Shown: positions 52,986 through 60,044 of the stretch, in pieces
How positions within the stretch are numbered: the stretch's first letter is position 1
Layout: each line of letters starts with the position of its first letter
Source of the DNA: Chthoniobacterales bacterium
Lineage (GTDB): Bacteria; Verrucomicrobiota; Verrucomicrobiia; Chthoniobacterales; JAATET01
DNA length: 64,000 nucleotides
Assembly: GCA_015655545.1 (NCBI GenBank)
Contig: JAATET010000071.1
Span: 85,390 to 149,389, forward strand
Direction of reading: 5' to 3'
Notes under the pieces: generated by a model
Seen by the model: only the letters and a program-made list of their open reading frames with translations
Told to the model about the DNA's origin: nothing
Databases searched by the model: none
Position numbers and translations under genes: made by a program

Positions 52986-54317
52986 CTAGGGCTTCCGCGT
53001 GACGGTGAGTTTCGCGGGCACGGAGTCCCCGCCGGGGCCGTGGGCGGTGATGGTGATCTTGTTTTTGCCCGGCTTCAGCGCGGCCTGGATGCTCCACGAG
53101 GCCGTGCCCTTGGCCCGCTTCGCCGGCTTGCTGCCGATCTTGTAAGTCACGCTCGTCACCTGCCCCGTCGCCTTGCCTTTGATCGTGAGCTTCGCCTTCG
53201 CCGTGGTGAGCTTCTTCCTGCCCGTGATTTTGATGGCCGGCGCGACGACGGCGGGCGGCGAGGGAGGCGTGCCCGGCGTGAGCACGTAGGCGAAGAGCTC
53301 GGTGGCGGTCTGGTAGAACCCGGCGATCTGGCCCGAGGCATTGATCGCGCTGGCATCGCTGCCGAAGGCGCCTGCCGGCTCGGGCAGCGGGGAGACCTCC
53401 CCGCCCTGCCAGGTGCAGGCGTGGGAATACATGTCGGTCGTCTCGTATGCGCCGACGATGCGGCCCGAGTCGTTCGCGGCCCGGGGCTCGGCCAGCGTGC
53501 CGTTCTCCGGCAGGGGCAGGATGGCGGGCTCGTATGCGGCGCCGGCCTTGCTCCAGGTGCAGGGGAGGGAAACGCCGCCCTGGTCGTAGGTGCCGAGGAT
53601 GAGGCCCGAGGCATCGATGGCGATGGCCCGGGTGGAGGTGGCGCCGGCGGCGGGATCGGGCAGCGGGACGAATACGACTCCCGCCTCCCAGACGCAGGCG
53701 CGGTCGCCCATGCCGGCATCGTAGGTGCCGACAGTGTCGGTGTTGCTCATCCCGAGGGCCTGGCTCTCGATGGCGCCCCCGTCGGTGAGCTTGAAGACTG
53801 CGGTGTCCAGCCAGTAGCAGGCGTGCTTTTTGTTGCCGCTGTCGATGTAGTAGCCGCTGGATATCCCGACGCCATTCACGGCCTGCGCGCGGCTGCCCGT
53901 GTTGAATTGCGGCAGTGGCCCCGGCTCCGGCAGCGCCTTGGGCGCGGGGATGGCGCCCGCACCGGGTGCGACGTCGGGCCAGCGCATCGCGGTGTCTCTG
54001 CCGCCGACGACCGAGTAGCCGACGGCCACCGCCGAGTCATTCACGGCGAGGGCGTAGCTCTGCCCGGCCGGCGAGAGCTCGGGCAGTGCGGCGCCGGTGC
54101 GATCCCCCAGCCACCGGTAGGCATGCCGGCTGCCGGACGTGTGGATCGAGCCGACCACGATGCCGGCGGCGTTGATTGCCGCGATGCTGTCGAAGCCCGA
54201 CCCTGCCGGCGGCGGATCGAGCAGGGTGCGCGTGTAATACGGGAGGGCCCCCTGAGCGAGGCCGAGGCCCGCGGCGCAGGCCATGCCCAGGATGAGGATG
54301 AGAGCGGATTTTTTCAT
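52986..54317 (-). CDS. HAF-like (CxW-type) secreted protein with array Ig-like C-terminal domain
   Basis: 443 residues. Signal peptide MKKSALILILGMACAAGLGL. Units such as 'INAAGIVVGSIHTSGSRHAY', 'HACYWLDTAVFKLTDGGAIE' and 'PCTWSKAGAAYEPAILPLPE'. The array domain is at about 360-443 (IKITGRKKLTTAKAKLTIKG). Its ATG overlaps the stop of the orphan domain fragment upstream by 4 nt. Confidence 0.86.
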   Translation of the reverse strand: MKKSALILILGMACAAGLGLAQGALPYYTRTLLDPPPAGSGFDSIAAINAAGIVVGSIHTSGSRHAYRWLGDRTGAALPELSPAGQSYALAVNDSAVAVGYSVVGGRDTAMRWPDVAPGAGAIPAPKALPEPGPLPQFNTGSRAQAVNGVGISSGYYIDSGNKKHACYWLDTAVFKLTDGGAIESQALGMSNTDTVGTYDAGMGDRACVWEAGVVFVPLPDPAAGATSTRAIAIDASGLILGTYDQGGVSLPCTWSKAGAAYEPAILPLPENGTLAEPRAANDSGRIVGAYETTDMYSHACTWQGGEVSPLPEPAGAFGSDASAINASGQIAGFYQTATELFAYVLTPGTPPSPPAVVAPAIKITGRKKLTTAKAKLTIKGKATGQVTSVTYKIGSKPAKRAKGTASWSIQAALKPGKNKITITAHGPGGDSVPAKLTVTRKP

Positions 54318-54661
54318 GGATGGTTACTGAGGCCCCGGAGATGGGACTGCGCTATCGCGCGGGCAGTGCGGATGACGGTGACCTTCGCAGGCGCGGAGTC
54401 GCCGCCGGAGCCGTGCGCGGTGACGGCGATTTTGTTTTTGCCGGGCTTCAGCGCGGCTTTGATACTCCACGAAGCGGTGCCCTTGGCCCGCTTCGCGAGC
54501 TTGCTGCCGATGCGGTAGGTCACGCTCGTCACCTCGCCCGTCGCCTTGCCTTTGATCGTGAGTTTCGCCTTCGCCGTGGTGACCTTTTTCGCCCCGCCGA
54601 TCTTCACCACCGGCGCGGAGGCACGCGGCTTGGCGGCGGGAGAGGTCCGCACCCCGCCCAT
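54314..54661 (-). pseudogene. Orphan array Ig-like domain without N-terminal module
   Basis: Only the shared domain remains: 'PVVKIGGAKKVTTAKAKLTI' to 'HGSGGDSAPAKVTVIRTARA', then the tail IAQSHLRGLSNHP, similar to the tail of the 47412 gene. No signal peptide: the frame runs upstream through Arg-rich sequence into the inverted-repeat element. Coordinates here start at an in-frame ATG (MGGVRTSPAAKPRASAP). It looks like the 3' end of an array gene whose front was replaced by the repeat element. Confidence 0.75.
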
Positions 54662-54669
54662 CCGCACGG

Positions 54670-54792
54670 AGAGACAACCAACGACGAATGGACGGGGGCG
54701 GAAGAGGAAAGCGCGACGAGCCACCGCCACGGGCGCGGTGGATGGATGGCGGGCGACTCGGTGCGAGAGTGAGAAGCGCCCAGGTTGTCTCT
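54670..54792. repeat. Element with 10-bp terminal inverted repeats, copy 2
   Basis: Same AGAGACAACC/GGTTGTCTCT ends as at 51923-52168 but only 123 bp long, so the two copies differ by an internal deletion or insertion. Edges outside the inverted repeats also match copy 1. Confidence 0.65.
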
Positions 54793-54834
54793 TAGGCTGC
54801 AAGCGAGGAAAGCTCGCAGCCGCAGGACGCCCCG

Positions 54835-54875
54835 CCTATGTGCCGATCACCACAATCACTGTGTAGAAACCATCC
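54835..54875 (-). repeat. Dispersed repeat, copy D
   Basis: Minus-strand GATGGTTTCTACACAGTGAT then TGTGGTGATCGGCACATAGG; nearly identical to copy C including the ~60 bp separating it from the inverted-repeat element. Confidence 0.7.
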
Positions 54876-54927
54876 GGCGGGCGCGGGCCGGCTCGCTGCG
54901 AGATGCCCAATCGCAGGTCATGATCGG

Positions 54928-55311
54928 CTAATGATCCAAGGGCAGCGGCAATTGCTCCTCTCTTCCGCGTTTGCGAGGCAGAAGGAGTATCTGGAGCTGC
55001 AAGGCGGCGACCCAGGTAAAGAGCGCGAGAAATAGCGCCAGCAGGGTGAGGCCGCCTTTCGTCGCGAGCCAGGCGGTGGAGGCGTTGGCGAGGACGGCGG
55101 CGGCCTTGAGGCTGCGGACGTCCTGTATGACGAGGCGGGAGTCGAAGTCGGGGGGCTTCGCGGCCTCTCGCTCGTTGATCGTGCGGGCCTCGGTAATCAT
55201 CGACCGATAGTCCACCGCCCATCGCGTGAGCGCGGCGACAGCCAGAACCGAGAAGCCAATGGCGAGGAATGTGACAACCGCCGCCGAAAGGGACAGGGCG
55301 CGGGATGCCAT
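54928..55311 (-). CDS. Two-helix membrane protein, unknown function
   Basis: 127 residues from MASRALSLSAAVVTFLAIGF; the ORF track adds 210 shadow codons. Membrane segments at about 5-30 and 90-112 (LTLLALFLALFTWVAALQLQ) flank a charged extracytoplasmic stretch (MITEARTINEREAAKPPDFD). It starts one base after the stop of the 69-residue gene upstream. I know no family. Confidence 0.6.
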   Translation of the reverse strand: MASRALSLSAAVVTFLAIGFSVLAVAALTRWAVDYRSMITEARTINEREAAKPPDFDSRLVIQDVRSLKAAAVLANASTAWLATKGGLTLLALFLALFTWVAALQLQILLLPRKRGREEQLPLPLDH

Positions 55312-55312
55312 C

Positions 55313-55522
55313 TTAGTTTTCCATATCCGGACATTCGATCTCGGCGCCCTGCGACCAGGCCAGGAGAACGCAAAATGCCGCGATGACGGCGAACAGGAAG
55401 AGCTGAAATGTCGAAATCTTCCCTCTCCTTTGCGACTCATCGAGCGACGACCCGAGAAGGATTGGCCGGAGACGGCGACCGACTTCCTTTCCCGATGCCA
55501 AGGATGGACGGGCGATTCCCAT
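55313..55522 (-). CDS. Small single-helix membrane protein
   Basis: 69 residues: a basic N-terminal half (SGKEVGRRLRPILLGSSLDE) and a C-terminal membrane helix (FQLFLFAVIAAFCVLLAWSQ) with a short acidic end. Paired with the 127-residue membrane protein by 1-bp spacing. Unknown function. Confidence 0.55.
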   Translation of the reverse strand: MGIARPSLASGKEVGRRLRPILLGSSLDESQRRGKISTFQLFLFAVIAAFCVLLAWSQGAEIECPDMEN

Positions 55523-55538
55523 GATGCGACCCGCCTTG

Positions 55539-56876
55539 CTATTTGCGAGTGACGGCGACGTTCACGGGTGCGGAATCTCCGCCGGGGCCGTGCGCGGTGA
55601 CGGTGATCTTGTTTCTCCCGGGCTTGAGCTTGGCCAGGAACTTCCAGCCCGCCGTGCCGGTGGCGACGCCGCTTTTCTTGCCGATGCGGTAGGTGACGCG
55701 GGTCACCACGCCGGTGGCCGAGCCCTTGATCGCGAGCTTCGGCCGGGTGGTGGTGAGTCTGGCCTTGCCCCGGAGGGCGATGCCGGGCGCGGCGGGCTTC
55801 GGCGTGACCGTGACGCCCGGAACCGGAGTCGGCGGAGGCGGGATCTCCAAGGACGTCACGGTCCAGAGCATCGCTTCCCAATGGGAAATATCGGACTTGC
55901 TCGCGCTGCCGGCGACGTAGGTGGTGGTGCCATCGGTCCATACGCCGCGGGCTTCCGAAATCTGATAATCGGCGGGCAGGAAGGCGTGGAGATCGATGAA
56001 GCTGTCGCGCTTGCCCAGCCAGATGCCCGCGTGGCCGCGGCCTCCGATCGTGGCGGTGCCGGCCTGCAATGAACCGTTCGTGGCATAGATGTGGGAGTCC
56101 GACGCCGCGACATTGGTGGGGTTGAGATCCTGGAAGCTGCCGGCCGTGTCGGCCCAGATGGCGGCGTGAGGCGCACCGCCGACCGTGGCATAGCCCGCCT
56201 GCTGCGTCTCGCTCATCGCCTCGACGCGGGAGGGAGCCTCGGTGTTGGGATTCAGGTCCGCATACTGGCTGCCGCCGGACCAGAGTGCTGCGTGAATGGT
56301 GCCGCCATTATTGACAATGCCGCCCTGTTTCGTGGAGCTGATGGCGTAGATGGCGGAGGCTGCAGCGCCCGTGGGATGGAGGGGGATGTAGGATTGGTCC
56401 GTGTCGCCGGTCCATATCGCGGCGCGGAGTCCGCCAACCGTGATGACGTAACCGCCCCGGGTATTCCCCGCGTAGGAGGTAATGACCGACGCCGTCACGC
56501 CGGAGATCGTCGGATGGAGAGGGATATAGGTTTTTCCCCCGGAAAAAATGGCGGCACGAGCGAAGATATCGCTATATGCAGCGCCGAACTGCTTCTCGCC
56601 GCTCGTGGCATTCAGGACGGATGCGGAGGCGTCGTCGGGGTTGACGTCCTGGAAGCTCTCGAGCGTGCCCGACCAAATGGCGGCCTGCTGGCTGTTGTCG
56701 AATGTGGCGTAGCCGACCTGCTGGGTGCCGGTGGTGGCGTAGGCCACGGACTGGGAGGCACCTGCGGGGTGGAGATTCGTGACGGTGACCGTCTGTGCCA
56801 GAACCGGCGCGGCGGCCAGCATGGCCGACAGGGCCAGCGAGGCGGAAGGCAGGGCGATGCGGGATTTTATTTTCAT
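55539..56876 (-). CDS. AIWSGT-repeat secreted protein with array Ig-like C-terminal domain
   Basis: 445 residues from MKIKSRIALPSASLALSAML (signal peptide); the track adds 61 shadow codons. Units such as 'GTQQVGYATFDNSQQAAIWS', 'GTLESFQDVNPDDASASVLN' and 'AHIYATNGSLQAGTA'-like segments, closing with 'DLHAFLPADYQISEARGVWT', the same end as the 48936 gene. The array domain is an early-branching variant (GIALRGKARLTTTRPKLAIK, 'VTYRIGKKSGVATGTAGWKF'). Confidence 0.85.
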   Translation of the reverse strand: MKIKSRIALPSASLALSAMLAAAPVLAQTVTVTNLHPAGASQSVAYATTGTQQVGYATFDNSQQAAIWSGTLESFQDVNPDDASASVLNATSGEKQFGAAYSDIFARAAIFSGGKTYIPLHPTISGVTASVITSYAGNTRGGYVITVGGLRAAIWTGDTDQSYIPLHPTGAAASAIYAISSTKQGGIVNNGGTIHAALWSGGSQYADLNPNTEAPSRVEAMSETQQAGYATVGGAPHAAIWADTAGSFQDLNPTNVAASDSHIYATNGSLQAGTATIGGRGHAGIWLGKRDSFIDLHAFLPADYQISEARGVWTDGTTTYVAGSASKSDISHWEAMLWTVTSLEIPPPPTPVPGVTVTPKPAAPGIALRGKARLTTTRPKLAIKGSATGVVTRVTYRIGKKSGVATGTAGWKFLAKLKPGRNKITVTAHGPGGDSAPVNVAVTRK

Positions 56877-57251
56877 GTTGATCGTAGGGTTATGCGAGCC
56901 GTGCGGATGGTTGGGCCCGGCAGGCACGGGCGGAATGCGAAGGCACTCGCGAGGCGATGCTCGAGAAAACCGCCTCCCGCCCTGCCGCGACGCAACGGCA
57001 AGGGACGGAAGGGGTTTTCTCGGGGGGGAGAAAACCACCGCTCGCCCACCGTGGGACAAGGCGAAGCACCGTGAATAAGCGAGGGTGGAAAGGGTATCTG
57101 CCAGGCTTCAAGGCGACCAAGGTGGCAGCACGCGGGCACTCGGCCCATGGGTTGAACGCCACATTCCGCCCGTAGAAACCATCGGGAGAAGTTGAGCTCC
57201 AGGGAGCAGGAATCCGGACAGTCCTTGCAGCCGGATGAACTGGCGCGACCT
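56877..57251. other. Intergenic GC-rich spacer with repeat copy E
   Basis: 375 bp between two array genes with no supported gene. It includes dispersed repeat E and an Arg/Pro-rich shadow frame. The upstream promoter of the 55539 gene could lie here; no clear boxes were seen. Confidence 0.5.
57142..57183 (-). repeat. Dispersed repeat, copy E
   Basis: Minus-strand GATGGTTTCTACGGGCGGAA then TGTGGCGTTCAACCCATGGG. The following ~40 bp (CGTGCTGCCACC...CTTGAAGC) also resembles the sequence after copy B. Confidence 0.65.
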
Positions 57252-58625
57252 TCATGGAAGGCGCGAAGACGGCGCGCGGGGCTGACGGATCACGGTGAGC
57301 TTCGCGGGAGGGGAATCAAGGATCGGGTTCCCCGGGCCACCCGGGCCATGGGCGATGACGGTGATATTGTTTTTCCCCGGCTTGAGCGCGGCTTTGAATT
57401 TCCAATTTGCCGTGCCGGCCACGCGGCCGGATTTCCTGCCGATCTTGCAGGTCACGCTCGTGACACTGCCACTCGCCGTCCCCTTGATCGTGAGCTTCGG
57501 CTTATCGGTATGAACCTTCTTCCCGCCCTTGATGAGGATCGATGGCGGGGCGAATGAAGGCGGCGGGGCGACGGCCTTGACGGGCGTGAGGAGGAAGGCG
57601 TGCGGCTCGCCCTCGGGATTTGCGCCATAGCCGGCGATCTGGCCCGAGGCATTGATCGCATTGGCGGAGATAAGAAGCCAGCCGGAGTGCGGCGGAACAA
57701 GTCCGTTCAAATCCTTCATCACGCCATCGGTAATGAGGAACGCGTGAAAGCCGGTTCCCCCGCCGCCACTGAAGGAGCCGACGATCTGCCCGGAATCGTT
57801 GATGCCGTAGGCCCAACTGGTAACGCCGAATTGGAAGAACCCGAGCCCCTGCAGCTTCGGCGTGGCATTTTCGTCGTAGAGGAAAGCCCTTTCGGCCGTG
57901 CCGGTGCCGGAGGCGGTCTCGGAATAACCGACGATCTGGCCATGACGGTTGATCGCGGTCGCCTCGCTGTAATTGCCTCCCGGGAGCACGCCGAGGTCCG
58001 TGGGGTGGTCTTCCATGATTCCTTTGTCCTTGTGCGACCAGCGAACGGCGTGACGGGCATTCCGCGACTCGGTCTCGCCAGACCCGACGATAAGACCCAG
58101 GTCATTGAGAGCGTTTGCCGCCGCACCCTTTTCGGTCACAAGCGGGGCGAGCAGTTCCATGGCGCCGCTCGCCGATCGGATGAACGCGTGGTTTACCGTG
58201 GCGCCCGACGAGATGCCGACGACCTGCCCGAGATTATTGATGCCGTGGGCCTCGCTTCGCAGGTCGCCTCGCAAGGGATCGAAAGTTGTCGAGCTGCCGT
58301 CCGCGTTCACGACTACCGAGATGGTCGAATCCCCGTCGGCAACCAAATACCCGCATATCTGGCCGGCATCGTTAATGCCCGTGGCGGAGCCCAGTTGCGA
58401 GCCGAAGGCGCCGGGCGTCGCCATTCCGCGCTCCGCACTCCACAGGAAACCTCGAGACCGGCTGCTGCCCGCATAGCCGACAATCTCGCCCCCGGAATTG
58501 ATGGCGGCGGGCGTGCTGAAATTTTCCAGCGCCCCGAGATCGGCGATCGTGTATTGGGGATCGGCAAATGCGGCAGCTTCGACCGCCCCCAAGGCGACAA
58601 TGACGAAGGCGGCTGTTGTTTTCAT
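57252..58625 (-). CDS. HAF-repeat secreted protein with array Ig-like C-terminal domain
   Basis: 457 residues. Signal peptide MKTTAAFVIVALGAVEAAAF. Canonical HAF units: 'YTIADLGALENFSTPAAINS', 'LGVLPGGNYSEATAINRHGQ', 'SWAYGINDSGQIVGSFSGGG'. The array domain (ILIKGGKKVHTDKPKLTIKG) has the inserted form 'HGPGGPGNPILDSPPAKLTV', like the gene at 50253, and an 8-residue tail RAPSSRLP. It starts 6 nt after the stop of the next gene. Confidence 0.87.
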   Translation of the reverse strand: MKTTAAFVIVALGAVEAAAFADPQYTIADLGALENFSTPAAINSGGEIVGYAGSSRSRGFLWSAERGMATPGAFGSQLGSATGINDAGQICGYLVADGDSTISVVVNADGSSTTFDPLRGDLRSEAHGINNLGQVVGISSGATVNHAFIRSASGAMELLAPLVTEKGAAANALNDLGLIVGSGETESRNARHAVRWSHKDKGIMEDHPTDLGVLPGGNYSEATAINRHGQIVGYSETASGTGTAERAFLYDENATPKLQGLGFFQFGVTSWAYGINDSGQIVGSFSGGGGTGFHAFLITDGVMKDLNGLVPPHSGWLLISANAINASGQIAGYGANPEGEPHAFLLTPVKAVAPPPSFAPPSILIKGGKKVHTDKPKLTIKGTASGSVTSVTCKIGRKSGRVAGTANWKFKAALKPGKNNITVIAHGPGGPGNPILDSPPAKLTVIRQPRAPSSRLP

Positions 58626-58631
58626 CGCCTG

Positions 58632-59972
58632 CTAACGTTTGCGGATCACGGTAAGCTTCGCGGGAGCCGAGTCGCCGCCCGGGCCACGGGCGATCACGAG
58701 AATCTTGTTTCGGCCGGGCCGCAGCTTGGCTTGAAACTTCCAGGCCGCCGTTCCCTTCGCCGTCTTATAGGCTCGCATTTTGCCCACGCGGTAGGCGACG
58801 CTCGTCACCGCTCCGCCGGCACTGCCCTTGATCGCGAGGGTGGCTTTCGCAGTCGTGATCTTCTTTTTCCCTTTGATAAGCACCGTCGGCCGGGCGGGCG
58901 GCGGTGGCGGCGCGACCGGCGTAAGCACATAGGGCTGGTAAAAAACTCCATTCTCTGCGTCGGTAGCCACGACGTAGCCGGCGACCTGTCCGCGCTTGTT
59001 GATGGCATTTGCAAAGCTATGAATCGCATTCTTCGGCACCGGCAACCTGAAGGGAACGCCATCCAGCCATGCACAGGCAGCAGTCAGTGCATTGGCGGTG
59101 AGGGAATAACCAACGATGACGCCCGACTCATTCAAAGCCGTGACGTCACTGCTCCCCCCGGCCGTTAAATCGGACAAAACGGCGATCGCGGAACCGGCAT
59201 TGCTGCGAAGCCAGGTGCAGCCATGGATGGCCGGCGCCACAAAACTTCCCACGATCAAGCCGGCGGAATTTGCAGCGAGGGCGGACACGCCGGCCACATC
59301 GGCGCTTTGATCCAGCCCGGCGGGATTAAGCGGCACGCCATCCTGCCATGCGCATCCATGCAAGCCGGAGGCATCCGTGAAATTGCCGACGATGAGGCCG
59401 GTTTCATTCATCCCAAGCGCGGACGACGAGGTGGCGTTCTCCGGCAGCGGAAGCAGGACCGGATCGCCACTTCCCTGCCAGGTGCAAGCTCTCGTGCTCG
59501 TGCCGGAGGCATCGGTAATCTCCCCGGCAACGAGGCCGGCGTCATTGACCGCATGCGCGACGCTGCCAATAATGCCCATCGCCGCCGGCTCGCTCAAAGG
59601 GGTGAGCGCCCCATTTTGCCCCTGCCAGATGCAGGCATGATTCTTGTTGCCGGTATTGAAATGACCGGCGATCAAACCGCCGGAATTCACAGCATAAGCG
59701 GCACTGAAAGAAGTGCCGGCCGGCTCCTGAAGACGAGCGCCGGCATGGCCGGAGCCATCGCTTCCCGTGAACCACGCGGCCGCGTGATCCCCACTATTGC
59801 CGGAAAAATATCCCACCACCAGACCCGAGTCGTTCATGGCCGTCGGGAAGCCTGCAAGGCTGACGGACTCGACGTTCAGAATGGTGGTTTTGTATTCCGG
59901 AAGCGTCGCCGCCCCGAGGGTGGTCGCGCCGAGGCCGAGCAAAACCAAAGCAAATGCGTGGGCGGCTTTCAT
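58632..59972 (-). CDS. HAF-like (CxW-type) secreted protein with array Ig-like C-terminal domain
   Basis: 446 residues from MKAAHAFALVLLGLGATTLG (signal peptide), 19 codons inside the ORF-track start. Units: 'AMNDSGLVVGYFSGNSGDHA', 'HACIWQGQNGALTPLSEPAA', 'GVIVGYSLTANALTAACAWL'. The array domain is at about 362-446 (VLIKGKKKITTAKATLAIKG) with the 'VGKMRAYKTAKGTAAWKFQA' middle variant. Confidence 0.86.
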   Translation of the reverse strand: MKAAHAFALVLLGLGATTLGAATLPEYKTTILNVESVSLAGFPTAMNDSGLVVGYFSGNSGDHAAAWFTGSDGSGHAGARLQEPAGTSFSAAYAVNSGGLIAGHFNTGNKNHACIWQGQNGALTPLSEPAAMGIIGSVAHAVNDAGLVAGEITDASGTSTRACTWQGSGDPVLLPLPENATSSSALGMNETGLIVGNFTDASGLHGCAWQDGVPLNPAGLDQSADVAGVSALAANSAGLIVGSFVAPAIHGCTWLRSNAGSAIAVLSDLTAGGSSDVTALNESGVIVGYSLTANALTAACAWLDGVPFRLPVPKNAIHSFANAINKRGQVAGYVVATDAENGVFYQPYVLTPVAPPPPPARPTVLIKGKKKITTAKATLAIKGSAGGAVTSVAYRVGKMRAYKTAKGTAAWKFQAKLRPGRNKILVIARGPGGDSAPAKLTVIRKR

Positions 59973-60044
59973 GGGATGGCGGGTCACAAGCTCGGCGGCC
60001 TTATTTTTGCCAGGAGACATCAGGTGCATGCGCAGTGACGTGCC

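Noticed and set aside
29820-57183. Integron attC sites for the dispersed repeats
   Set aside because: The repeats lack the paired R/L box symmetry of attC sites, do not separate every cassette, and no integrase is in view.
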